From assembly GCF_002002885.1 (NCBI RefSeq), contig NZ_CP019510.1, positions 3,596,001 to 3,660,000 of the forward strand: 64,000 nt of DNA, given 5' to 3'. This DNA is from Janthinobacterium sp. LM6. Lineage in GTDB: Bacteria > Pseudomonadota > Gammaproteobacteria > Burkholderiales > Burkholderiaceae_D. Below, piece after piece: positions 10,970-19,021 of the stretch. The notes beneath the pieces were generated by a model. That model was not told the origin of the DNA, searched no databases, and saw only the letters and a list, made by a program, of their open reading frames with translations. Positions within the stretch are counted from its first letter, which is position 1; every line of letters begins with the position of its first letter. The position numbers and the translations under genes are program-made.

Positions 10970-11881
10970 ATGCCTACCTCCTTGCCATCCTCCCTGATCG
11001 CCACCGCCCTGCTCGCCTCCGCCCACGGCGCCGTCGCCGTCCCCATGAGCCTGGACGATTACCTGGCCCTGAACGGCCCTCCGCCCACGGCGCAGATCGC
11101 CTATGGCCCCGCGCCGTCGCAATACGCGCAGCTGTTCCGGCCCGACGGCAGCGGACCGTTCCCCGTCGTCGTGCTCGTGCATGGCGGCTGCTGGACGGTG
11201 GCCTTCGGCGGCATCAAGCAGATGCGCAACGTCGCCGGCGCCCTCGTCGCGCAAGGCATCGCCGTGTGGAATGTCGAGTACCGCCGGGTCGACGAGCCGG
11301 GCGGCGGCTATCCGGGCACCTACGAAGACATGCACGCGGCGCTGGACAGCCTGCAGCAGCACGCACCCCAGTACCAGCTCGACACGAGCCGCATCCTCGC
11401 CATGGGCCACTCGGCCGGCGGCCAGCTGGTGCAATGGATCGCCGGCAGGGAAAAGCTGCCAAAGACCAGCCCCCTGTACCGCGACAAGTACTTGCCAGTA
11501 AAAAATATCCTGAGCCTGGGCGGCCTGGCCGACCTGCGCCATGAAAAGGAATTGATCAAGACCAGCTGCGAGCGCGACATCGCGCAACTGGCAGGCAGCG
11601 CCAGCACCGAGCGCCCCGACATCTACAGCGACACCAACGCCGCCGACCTGATCCCCAACGGCAGCCGCACCGTCCTGATCACAGGCGAGCTCGACACCAT
11701 CTCCCCACCCCGCGTCGCGCACGACTATGCGGCCAAGGCCAAGCTGGCCGGCGACCATGCGGAGGTGCTGATCTTGCCCGGCGCCAGCCATTATGACGAG
11801 ATTGCGGCGACGTCGAATGCCTGGGGGATGATTTTTCCGGTGGTGCGGGGGATGTTGGGGATGGCGGGTGGAAAGGTGTAG
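10970..11881 (+). CDS. Exported alpha/beta hydrolase (esterase/peptidase-like)
   Basis: A 303-residue protein with a short N-terminal signal-like segment (residues 1-23, ending near AVA). It has an HGG oxyanion motif, the nucleophile elbow GHSAGG (S148), an aspartate in ELDTISPP (D242) and a histidine in ASHYDE (H274), a complete Ser-Asp-His triad. The fold resembles the BD-FAE/prolyl-oligopeptidase-like esterase group that also includes kynurenine formamidase; the substrate cannot be assigned. The ATG at 10970 is preferred because it places the hydrophobic signal at the N-terminus; an in-frame ATG 102 bp upstream would bury it. The gene is monocistronic and divergent from the kinase to its left. 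Confidence 0.85.
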   Translation: MPTSLPSSLIATALLASAHGAVAVPMSLDDYLALNGPPPTAQIAYGPAPSQYAQLFRPDGSGPFPVVVLVHGGCWTVAFGGIKQMRNVAGALVAQGIAVWNVEYRRVDEPGGGYPGTYEDMHAALDSLQQHAPQYQLDTSRILAMGHSAGGQLVQWIAGREKLPKTSPLYRDKYLPVKNILSLGGLADLRHEKELIKTSCERDIAQLAGSASTERPDIYSDTNAADLIPNGSRTVLITGELDTISPPRVAHDYAAKAKLAGDHAEVLILPGASHYDEIAATSNAWGMIFPVVRGMLGMAGGKV

Positions 11882-12103
11882 TAAACGAGCCAGCCTCCGC
11901 CTCAAGCCATATGGCAGGGCTGGCGAATAAGTTAAAGTCTGAGGATGATGGCAGCAGTCGGCCAGAAACTATCGTTCATTACGGGGTGACAATGTGTGAG
12001 TTTTATTGCTTGGCAATCCGTTATGCTTAGCGCCGCTATTAGCCAAGAGCAACCTTATAGAATAGTGTATACACATCCATTATATTTCTCAGTTTGACTC
12101 ACC

Positions 12104-13003
12104 ATGAATAAACATCACAAAATATCGGAAGCAATTGAAATTATAGCAACGCATAAAAATCAAATAATAAATCACATTGACAGTGCGTGGGGCGCTTGTG
12201 ATTTCTCACTTTCCGAACCAAAGATCATTAAAAGCTTTGTGATGGATAAGGGTAAGGGAGTCGACTATTTAAATATAAATTTAGCTAAATTAATCAATGA
12301 TTCGCAATCTAGGTTTGTCGTGAAATTTGGTGGCGTATATACGCATCAACGGCCGTATATAGTACGCACTCTAGGGAATAGCGCTAAACAGAAGGGGACA
12401 AATCCAACAGAGAAGTGCGAACTGGCAGACTTGCTGTGCTTACACGTATTCGTTGACAGCAAAAAGAATGTAATCACTTCTCAAGCCAGCTTCTTCCAAG
12501 CAAAAAAAACCGAAACTATTGATAATGCGACTCAGCGATGGCTTTACGACTTAGACGATAAATTTTCTTATGATGCGTCTTCATTTTGGGAAAATACTTC
12601 TTTAGGCACAGATCTCCGGACAATGCCTTCATGGGAAGAACAAAGGAGTAGCGCATTTCAATATCTTTTACTTCTGAACAACAAACCAAACGTTAGGTTG
12701 AGTCCTTGGAGCGTTGATCACAAACACAAATTTAGCTTTTTTCTGTACAGGTTGTTAACGTTTTCAGCTGGAAAAACTTATGATTATGCTGACAGATGCG
12801 ACGGTGGATGGTCCTCTATCGTCAACGATGTCTTGCGGATGGGGGGAGGCGCGATAAAAGGTAAACTTAGAAATAGCCCAAATTTAGATGAGATAATCGA
12901 CTATTTCAATGACTTTAGAAATCATGATAAACATGTCATGGATGCAAATGGTTCGGGTGTGCCTATGCTTCTCTCAATAGTGCAAGACACTGGAAACACG
13001 TAA
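12104..13003 (+). CDS. Orphan AT-rich gene, candidate PD-(D/E)XK nuclease-like protein
   Basis: A 299-residue protein that I do not recognise as a named family. Base composition and codon use (many ATA, AAA, TTA codons) differ sharply from all neighbours, indicating recent transfer. It has no signal peptide or membrane segment. The segment CELADLL (E106, D109) followed by a strand and FFQAKKTE (Q132-A133-K134) resembles the E/D...(E/Q)xK active site of PD-(D/E)XK nucleases found in restriction and defence proteins; that link is inference from a short motif. The C-terminal half (about 170-299) is helical with WSVDHKHKF and a DYFNDFRNHD stretch. A decayed transposase lies just downstream. No obvious Shine-Dalgarno is seen before the ATG. 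Confidence 0.75.
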   Translation: MNKHHKISEAIEIIATHKNQIINHIDSAWGACDFSLSEPKIIKSFVMDKGKGVDYLNINLAKLINDSQSRFVVKFGGVYTHQRPYIVRTLGNSAKQKGTNPTEKCELADLLCLHVFVDSKKNVITSQASFFQAKKTETIDNATQRWLYDLDDKFSYDASSFWENTSLGTDLRTMPSWEEQRSSAFQYLLLLNNKPNVRLSPWSVDHKHKFSFFLYRLLTFSAGKTYDYADRCDGGWSSIVNDVLRMGGGAIKGKLRNSPNLDEIIDYFNDFRNHDKHVMDANGSGVPMLLSIVQDTGNT

Positions 13004-13103
13004 CATCCATCCACCCTCTCCTTGCACCGCTGGCCATTACGCAGTGATACAAGGAGCGATAAATTCAAGTTGACAATGATCTGCTAGGTAATTCCCTCAC
13101 CAA

Positions 13104-13340
13104 AGATAATCCCCAATTTTTTAGAGCGCGCTAAAAGTAGAGGTTAAGCGGCCAAGGCGAGTTTCTGTTTCGAGGTGATACCACTAAGTGTCATATTGGG
13201 CCGGTCGTGATCATAAGTCCGCAGCCAGCGAGTTGCAAAATTCTGAATCTCATCGAGGATTTCAAACAAATGATGGGCCAGCCAGTCGTAGCGCACTGTT
13301 CAGTTATAGCGCTCGATGTGGGCGTTCTGTTGTAACCTGG
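13104..13340 (-). mobile_element. Remnant of an IS3-family insertion sequence (3' end of transposase orfB)
   Basis: On the minus strand the bases from about 13335 to 13144 translate as the C-terminal end of an IS3-family OrfB: QQNAHIERYN, stop, TVRYDWLAHH, then DEIQNFATRWLRTYDHDRP and the ending ITSKQKLALAA before TAA (13144-13146). The stop inside the conserved YN-R-TVRYDWL block reads TGA where an Arg codon is expected, so the copy is dead. About 40 bp beyond the stop a GGGGATTATC-like sequence (minus strand) may be the remaining terminal repeat. The rest of the transposase and the other end are absent. Confidence 0.8.
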
Positions 13341-13470
13341 GCGTTTAGGTTAGAATATTGCGTTGACCGATTGAATCCGCAGGCGGACGCAGACCTTCCT
13401 CAACCGCAAACTGCCAACGACAGCAAGAACAGGTCCTCGCCTCCAAAACAGGCTCCCCGGGCCCAGCGGG

Positions 13471-13560
13471 CCTGAAAAATGGCCAGGGCAAGGCGCGCGG
13501 GCGAAGACAGTACGCATGTACGGCGAGCCCAAGCAACGCAGCCATGGCCATTTTCTCAGG
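13471..13560. repeat. Structured dispersed repeat, copy A (hairpin with GTAC core)
   Basis: A 90-bp element bounded by imperfect inverted arms: CCTGAAAAATGGCCAGGG (13471-13488) and the complement of CCTGAGAAAATGGCCATGG (13542-13560). Inside is a GAAGACAGTACG...GTACGGC core and a GCAACGCAGCCATGG block. The same core recurs in opposite orientation at 39737-39840, where both the outer and middle stems have different bases that still pair. It lies between the IS3 remnant and the AHSA1 gene. Confidence 0.75.
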
Positions 13561-13595
13561 TCCGCGGCTCTGGCCCGCCGTTCAAAACAATACGC

Positions 13596-14126
13596 TCACT
13601 GAACACGCGCAAGGTACTGTGCCAGTTGGGCGAAGGTAGCCTTAAACCCCTGCGTCATCGACTCATGCCCTTCCAGGAAAGTCCGATGCTGCTCATCCGT
13701 CGCCTTATGCGGCGTCGACCGCAAAGTCATCGTCGTCTTGCCGTTTTCCTCGGTGAGGGTCATGGTATTGAACGACTCCAGTGGCCAGGTGGCGCTGACC
13801 GGGTGCTGCACGGCATTGCCCTGCTTGTCGGCAAACGACAGGATGGACACGATCTTTTCCGGCGCTTCGATCGCCTGGTAAGTGAACTTGCCCCACATCT
13901 CATAGCCATTGTCGGCACGCATGCCGTAGTGGAAGACTCCGCCCGGTTTGAGATCCAGCGCCAGCACGCTCAATTCGAAGCCGACGGGGCCCCACCATTG
14001 GGCCAGGCGTTCCGGCTCCACCCACGACTGGAACACCAGCTCGCGCGGCGCGTCGAAAGTTTGCGTGATGACAAAGTCGCTGCTGTCGCGGTGCTGTCCT
14101 TCCTGCTTCTGTTCTGCGGTGCTCAT
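13596..14126 (-). CDS. AHSA1/SRPBCC-domain protein
   Basis: A 176-residue single-domain protein of the activator-of-Hsp90-ATPase-1-like (AHSA1) branch of the SRPBCC/START superfamily. Visible features are the opening strand VITQTFDAPRELVFQSWVEP, the WWGP motif, and MTLTEENGKTTMTLRS followed by a long C-terminal helix (ESMTQGFKATFAQLAQYL). Such proteins bind hydrophobic ligands or act as small-molecule handling modules; no specific ligand can be inferred. The start at 14126 is chosen because an AGGAGA ribosome site precedes it; a longer in-frame form would add 26 unconserved residues. The gene is divergent from marR. Confidence 0.87.
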   Translation of the reverse strand: MSTAEQKQEGQHRDSSDFVITQTFDAPRELVFQSWVEPERLAQWWGPVGFELSVLALDLKPGGVFHYGMRADNGYEMWGKFTYQAIEAPEKIVSILSFADKQGNAVQHPVSATWPLESFNTMTLTEENGKTTMTLRSTPHKATDEQHRTFLEGHESMTQGFKATFAQLAQYLARVQ

Positions 14127-14224
14127 TGCGGTCTCCTGAGGGTGATGGACTGGCACTAATGTAACAGCGGCGTAGACAAACGGGAAGGCCTGTACGCCTG
14201 CCAAAGAGGCATGCTAAAATATTA

Positions 14225-14238
14225 GTTAGACACCTAAC
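14225..14238. promoter_or_regulatory. Candidate MarR operator
   Basis: GTTAG-ACAC-CTAAC is a perfect inverted repeat 18 bp before the marR ATG, in a locally AT-rich stretch flanked by further ATTAG copies. Position and symmetry fit an autoregulatory operator for the MarR protein and its efflux operon. Confidence 0.6.
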
Positions 14239-14256
14239 CATTAGACGACTCACTTT

Positions 14257-14691
14257 ATGACTTCTATCGAAGAGCGCTTTTCCGCCGCCCTCCACAAGAC
14301 GGCACGCGGCTGGCGCCATGCCATCGACCGGCGCCTGAAAGACCTGGACCTGGGGCAAGCAAGCTGGATGTGCATCGCCATGATCGCCAAGTCGCCCCAG
14401 CCGCCCTCGCAAAGCGAACTGGCGCACCAGTTGGGCGTGGAAAACCCCACCATGGTGTCGATGCTGGACCGGCTCGTGAAATCGGGCTTCGTGCAGCGCC
14501 AGCCGTCGGAAACGGACCGCCGCGTCAAGCTGGTGGTGCTGACCGAGGCGGGCCTGCAGGTGTATGACACCGTGCGCAAGGAAGCGGACGGCTTCCGCAA
14601 GGAGCTGCTGCAGGGCATTGACCCCGATCAACTGCGTGCCGCCACCGAACTGCTCGAAGGCCTGCAGGCTGCGACGGAGAAGTTTGCGTGA
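14257..14691 (+). CDS. MarR-family transcriptional regulator
   Basis: A 144-residue winged-helix regulator. The recognition helix region reads SQSELAHQLGVENPTMVSML, followed by the wing containing RQPSETDRRVKLVVLT, both typical of MarR. Such proteins repress drug-efflux operons and release DNA on binding phenolic or hydrophobic ligands. Its stop overlaps the GTG start of the EmrB gene (GTGA), so it is the first gene of a marR-emrB-outer membrane factor-emrA operon and very likely its repressor. An inverted repeat directly upstream is the probable operator. Confidence 0.93.
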   Translation: MTSIEERFSAALHKTARGWRHAIDRRLKDLDLGQASWMCIAMIAKSPQPPSQSELAHQLGVENPTMVSMLDRLVKSGFVQRQPSETDRRVKLVVLTEAGLQVYDTVRKEADGFRKELLQGIDPDQLRAATELLEGLQAATEKFA

Positions 14692-16253
14692 CTTCCGTGA
14701 CGACAGCGGCCCTTCCAGCCTCGCAAGACCCCAGCCTGAACCGGCGCATGATCACGATTTCGATCATGCTCGCCACCATCATCCAGGCGCTCGACGGCAC
14801 CATCGCCAACGTCGCCCTGCCCCACATGCAGGGCAGCCTGTCCGCCTCGCAAGACCAGATCACCTGGGTACTGACCTCGTTCATCGTTGCCGCCGCCATC
14901 GCCACGCCCCTGACGGGCTGGCTGTGCGACCGTTTCGGCCAGAAAAACACCTTTCTTGTCTCCGTGGCCGGTTTTACGCTCGCCTCCGTGTTGTGCGGCT
15001 TGTCCGGCACCCTGTCCGAGATCGTCGCCGCGCGTCTGCTGCAGGGCGTGTTCGGCGCGGCGCTGGTGCCGCTGTCGCAGGCGGTCTTGCTCGATATCAA
15101 TCCGCGCGAAAAGCACGGTTCGGCCATGGCCATCTGGGGCATGGGCGTGATGATCGGCCCCATCCTGGGACCGACCCTGGGCGGCTGGCTGACGGACAGC
15201 TACAGCTGGCGCTGGGTCTTCTTCATCAACATCCCCATCGGCGCCATGGCCTTCTACGGCATCTGGCGCTACATCCGCAAGGACCCGCCCAACCGCCGCA
15301 TGAACTTTGACATGTTCGGCTTTGCCACCTTGAGCCTGTCGATCGGCGCGCTGCAGATGCTGCTGGACCGGGGCGAGCAGAACGATTGGTTTTCTTCCAC
15401 GGAAACGTGGATCGAAGCCATCGTGCTGGCCATGAGCCTCTGTTATTTCATCGCCCACACGGCGCTGCGTCCGGCCGGCAAGTCCTTCCTCGACTACCGC
15501 CTATTGAAAAACTCGAACTATGTGAGCGGCTTGCTGTTCATCTTCATCGTCGGCATGGTGCTGTTCGCTACCCGCGCGCTGACGCCGTCGATGCTGCAAG
15601 GCTTGATGAACTATCCGGCGGCCATCGCCGGCCTCGTGACGGCGCCCAGCGGCCTGGGCACGATGCTGGCCATGCTGATCGTCGGCAGGCTGACGGGCAA
15701 GATCGATACGCGCATCCTGCTGGGCGTGGGTTTTTCCATTACCGCGTTTTCGCTGTGGCAAATGGCCAATTTCACGCTGGACCTGGTGCCGAAGACCGTC
15801 GTGTGGAACGGCATCATCCAGGGCATCGGCCTGGGCCTCGTCTTCGTACCGCTGAGCGCGGCCACGTTCGCCACCCTGTCGCCGCAGATGCGGGCGGAAG
15901 GCACGGCCATCTACAGCCTGGTACGCAATATCGGCAGTAGCATCGGCATCGCCCTCGTGCAAACCTTGTTGGTGCGCAATACGCAGATCGCCCATGCGTC
16001 CCTGACGGAACACATCAATATTGCCAACCCGGCCCTGCATGACCCTGGCATCGCCCAGGTGTTCGACCTGGGCACGAGCACGGGCATGGCGGCCCTGAAT
16101 GGCGAAATCACGCGGCAGGCATCGATGATCGCCTATCTCGACGACTTCTGGCTGATGATGTGGCTGACCATCCTCGTGCTGCCGCTCTTGCTCCTGATCA
16201 AACCACCGAAGAAGAATGCGCCCGTCGTGGTCGACCACGCGGCCATGGAATAA
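14688..16253 (+). CDS. emrB: EmrB/QacA-type drug:H+ antiporter (DHA2, MFS)
   Basis: A 521-residue inner-membrane transporter of the 14-helix DHA2 family. Family signatures are visible: LDGTIANVALPHM in helix 1, the loop motif GWLCDRFGQKNTF, and antiporter motif C (GPILGPTLGGWL). It would pump hydrophobic drugs, coupled to proton influx, into a tripartite channel. The GTG at 14688 overlaps the marR stop; the N-terminus TSVTTAALPASQDPSLNRRM leads directly into helix 1. The adjacent outer-membrane channel and EmrA adaptor complete the pump. Confidence 0.93.
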   Translation: MTSVTTAALPASQDPSLNRRMITISIMLATIIQALDGTIANVALPHMQGSLSASQDQITWVLTSFIVAAAIATPLTGWLCDRFGQKNTFLVSVAGFTLASVLCGLSGTLSEIVAARLLQGVFGAALVPLSQAVLLDINPREKHGSAMAIWGMGVMIGPILGPTLGGWLTDSYSWRWVFFINIPIGAMAFYGIWRYIRKDPPNRRMNFDMFGFATLSLSIGALQMLLDRGEQNDWFSSTETWIEAIVLAMSLCYFIAHTALRPAGKSFLDYRLLKNSNYVSGLLFIFIVGMVLFATRALTPSMLQGLMNYPAAIAGLVTAPSGLGTMLAMLIVGRLTGKIDTRILLGVGFSITAFSLWQMANFTLDLVPKTVVWNGIIQGIGLGLVFVPLSAATFATLSPQMRAEGTAIYSLVRNIGSSIGIALVQTLLVRNTQIAHASLTEHINIANPALHDPGIAQVFDLGTSTGMAALNGEITRQASMIAYLDDFWLMMWLTILVLPLLLLIKPPKKNAPVVVDHAAME

Positions 16254-16258
16254 CCCTC

Positions 16259-17725
16259 ATGCACACACCTATGAAACTCTCCCTGCGCATATTGGCGCTC
16301 AGTTTGTCGCTGGCCGGCTGCGCCAGCATGGCGCCCGACACGCAACAGTTGCCGCAGCAAGACCTGGCCACCGTGCAACTGGCGGCCGACATCCACCTGG
16401 CCAGCGAAGGCTGGCCCGCCGCCCAGTGGTGGCGCCAGTTCCAGGACGATCAGCTCAATCAATTGATCGAACAGGCGCTGGCCGCCAGCCCGAACCTGGC
16501 GGTGGCGAATGCCCGTATCGGCTCGGCCCTGTCCGCGTTTGACGCACAGCACGCGCAGCGCGGCCCCAGGATCGATCTGGGCGCGAATGCCAGCCGCCAG
16601 CGCTATTCGGGCAATGGCCTGATGCCCGCCCCCATCGGCGGCAATTACTACAACGAAGTCACGGTGGGCGTGCAAGCCCATTACGACCTGGACTGGTGGG
16701 GCAAGCACAAGGCGCAGATCGCCGCCAGCCTCGGTGAAGTCAATGCGCGGCGCGCCGAGTACGCGATGGCCGAACAGATGCTGGCGGCCGAGATCGCCCG
16801 CCACTATTTCAGCATGCAAAACGGCTGGGCACGCATGGACAACCTGCATGCGCTGGTGCAACTGCAGCAGCAACTGGTGCTGGACAAGGAAAAACGCATC
16901 GCCAACGGCCTCGGCGTCAGCGACGACCATCTGTCCGCGCAAACGCGTTTGAGCTTGCTGCAGCAGCAGATCGCCTTGCTGGAAACGCAGGTCGTCACGG
17001 AACGGGAAGCCTTGCGCGCGCTGTTGGGTGCGGATGCCTCGGCCCTGTCCAGCCTGCAGCCGAAACAGGCCCAGCCGCTGCCGCACGCCCTGCCCGGCAA
17101 GCTGGGCATGGAATTGCTGGCGCGCCGGCCCGACTTGCAGGCGGCGCGCTGGAGAGTCCAGGCAGCCATGAGCACAATCGAGGCGGCGCAGGCATCGTTC
17201 TACCCCGATATCGACCTGGGCGCCTCGTTCGGCCTCGATGCGATAAAACTGGGCAAGCTGCTGCAATCGGGCAGCCGCACCCTGTTCATCGGCCCGGCCC
17301 TGTCGCTGCCCCTGTTCGACAGCGGCCGCCTGCAGGCGCAGCTGGCTGGCGCGCGCAGCGAACGCAACGAGCTGATCGCCGACTACAACCAGAATGTCTT
17401 CCATGTCGTGCGCGACGTGGCGCAGGCGGGCGCCAGGGTGCAGGGCGTGGAAAACCAGCTGCGGCTGCAGCAGGAAAACCTGCGCGCCAGCGAAGCGCAG
17501 CTGCGCAACGCGAATGCGCGGCTCAAGCAAGGTCTGGCCGACCGCGCCACCCAGCTGAATGCGGAAATGACCGTGCGCGGCCAGGTGGACCTGGGCATGC
17601 AGCTGCAAAACCAGCGCCAGGACGCGGAAATCAGCCTGACCGTGGCACTGGGCGGCGGCTACCGGGGCAGCAGCGATTTTGCCGCCAGCGCCAACACCGT
17701 CACCACCGTCACCACCAAACAATAA
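16259..17725 (+). CDS. Outer-membrane efflux lipoprotein (NodT/OprM-like)
   Basis: A 488-residue outer-membrane factor. The N-terminus has a lipoprotein signal with lipobox LAGC (Cys about residue 21). Two OEP repeats follow, with the conserved WWRQFQDDQLNQLIEQAL, YDLDWWGKHK and LLARRPDLQAARW segments of the NodT family. It would form the trimeric TolC-like duct for the EmrAB pump. The ATG at 16259 lies 5 bp after the emrB stop; a second ATG at 16271 is equally possible and keeps the lipobox intact. Confidence 0.92.
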   Translation: MHTPMKLSLRILALSLSLAGCASMAPDTQQLPQQDLATVQLAADIHLASEGWPAAQWWRQFQDDQLNQLIEQALAASPNLAVANARIGSALSAFDAQHAQRGPRIDLGANASRQRYSGNGLMPAPIGGNYYNEVTVGVQAHYDLDWWGKHKAQIAASLGEVNARRAEYAMAEQMLAAEIARHYFSMQNGWARMDNLHALVQLQQQLVLDKEKRIANGLGVSDDHLSAQTRLSLLQQQIALLETQVVTEREALRALLGADASALSSLQPKQAQPLPHALPGKLGMELLARRPDLQAARWRVQAAMSTIEAAQASFYPDIDLGASFGLDAIKLGKLLQSGSRTLFIGPALSLPLFDSGRLQAQLAGARSERNELIADYNQNVFHVVRDVAQAGARVQGVENQLRLQQENLRASEAQLRNANARLKQGLADRATQLNAEMTVRGQVDLGMQLQNQRQDAEISLTVALGGGYRGSSDFAASANTVTTVTTKQ

Positions 17726-17746
17726 CCATCGATTACGGAACACACC

Positions 17747-18916
17747 ATGAGCAGCGATACCACCTCCACCTCCGCACCCACCGACAACCCGGGCAAGCGC
17801 AAGGCCGTCCTGATCACCATCACGGCCGCCTTCCTCGTGGCTGGCGCGGCCTGGGCCGCCTACTATCAGCTGGTGCTGTCCAGGGAAGAAGTCACGGACA
17901 ATGCCTACGTGGGCGGCAACCTGGTCACCCTTTCCGCGCAAGTGACGGGCAATGTCGACGCCATCCGCGCCGACGAAACGCAGATGGTGAAAGCGGGCGC
18001 CCCGCTGATCACGCTGAACGCCATCGATGCGGAGCTGGCCCTGAGCCAGGCGCAGGCACGGCTGGGCAACGTCGTGCGCCAGGAGCGCGAACGCTATGCC
18101 AGCGTGGCGCAGTACGACGCCGTCATCGAGCAGCGCCGCCTGGCCCTGGCCACGGCGCAGGGCAACCTTTCTCGCCGCGCGCCGCTGGCGGCGGACCAGA
18201 CGATCTCGGGCGAAGACCTTGCCCATGCGAAACAGGCCGTCGACAATGCGAAAGCGGCCCTGACGGTGGCGCAGCGCCAGGCCGAGTCGGCCAAATCGGG
18301 CGTGGCGGGCGTGAACCTGGCCAGCCATCCAGCCGTGCTGTCGGCCAAGGGCGACGTGCTGCAGGCGTGGCTGGCCGTGCGCCGCAACGCCGTGGTCGCG
18401 CCCGTCTCGGGCTATGTCGCCAAGCGCAACGTGCAGCTGGGCTCGCACGTGACGCCGGGCGCGCCGCTGATGTCCATCGTGCCGCTCGATCAATTATGGG
18501 TCGATGCGAACTTCAAGGAGTCCGAATTGCGCAATATTCGCGTGGGTCAGGCGGCCACGATTGAAACGGACTTGTATGGCAGCAAGGTGGTCTACCACGG
18601 CAAGGTGCTGGGCATGTCGGCCGGCACAGGCAGCGCGTTTTCGCTGTTGCCGGCGCAAAACGCCACGGGCAACTGGATCAAGGTGGTGCAGCGCGTGCCC
18701 GTGCGCATCACGCTCGACCCGAAAGAACTGGCCGCCCACCCGCTGCGCATCGGCCTGTCGACCACGGTGACGGTCGATACCAGCCATGGCGAAGGGGCAA
18801 CCCTGGACCAGCCGTTGGCGGCCAGCACGGTCTACACGACCCAGGCGCTGAGCCAGCCCGTGGATGAGGCGGAGAAGATGGCCGATGCGATTATTGCGCA
18901 AAACCTTGCCCATTAA
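17747..18916 (+). CDS. emrA: EmrA/HlyD-family membrane fusion protein
   Basis: A 389-residue periplasmic adaptor. One N-terminal transmembrane helix (about 20-42) precedes a biotinyl-lipoyl-like half-motif (DNAYVGGNLVTLSAQVTG), an alpha-helical hairpin (about 85-190), the second lipoyl half (VVAPVSGYVAKRNVQLGSHV) and a beta-barrel domain with LWVDANFKESELRNI, a stretch characteristic of EmrA. It bridges EmrB and the outer-membrane channel. It is the last gene of the marR operon, 21 bp after the channel gene; a hairpin repeat follows and could end transcription. Confidence 0.93.
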   Translation: MSSDTTSTSAPTDNPGKRKAVLITITAAFLVAGAAWAAYYQLVLSREEVTDNAYVGGNLVTLSAQVTGNVDAIRADETQMVKAGAPLITLNAIDAELALSQAQARLGNVVRQERERYASVAQYDAVIEQRRLALATAQGNLSRRAPLAADQTISGEDLAHAKQAVDNAKAALTVAQRQAESAKSGVAGVNLASHPAVLSAKGDVLQAWLAVRRNAVVAPVSGYVAKRNVQLGSHVTPGAPLMSIVPLDQLWVDANFKESELRNIRVGQAATIETDLYGSKVVYHGKVLGMSAGTGSAFSLLPAQNATGNWIKVVQRVPVRITLDPKELAAHPLRIGLSTTVTVDTSHGEGATLDQPLAASTVYTTQALSQPVDEAEKMADAIIAQNLAH

Positions 18917-18943
18917 ACCGTCCGTTGAACTCAAGCGACATCC

Positions 18944-18970
18944 GGGGTCAGACCCGACGGGTCTGACCCC
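18944..18970. repeat. REP-like palindrome GGGGTCAGACCC, copy 1
   Basis: GGGGTCAGACCC and GGGTCTGACCCC form a perfect 12-bp stem with a 3-base GAC loop. The same hairpin occurs at 41384-41410 and, slightly changed, at 48214-48240. It sits between the convergent emrA and fusA genes, where it may act as a bidirectional terminator or REP-type element. Confidence 0.8.
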
Positions 18971-19021
18971 AGCCTTACTTTGCCTCATCAGCAGACACGC
19001 CCCTATCGAGCACCCGCTACG

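Noticed and set aside
13188..13595. Several short open frames in the IS remnant and repeat region
   Set aside because: They run across the transposase fossil and the hairpin repeat and show no coding character.
16133..18493. A 786-codon minus-strand frame across the efflux genes
   Set aside because: It overlaps three genes with complete family signatures, and its composition is that of an antisense frame.
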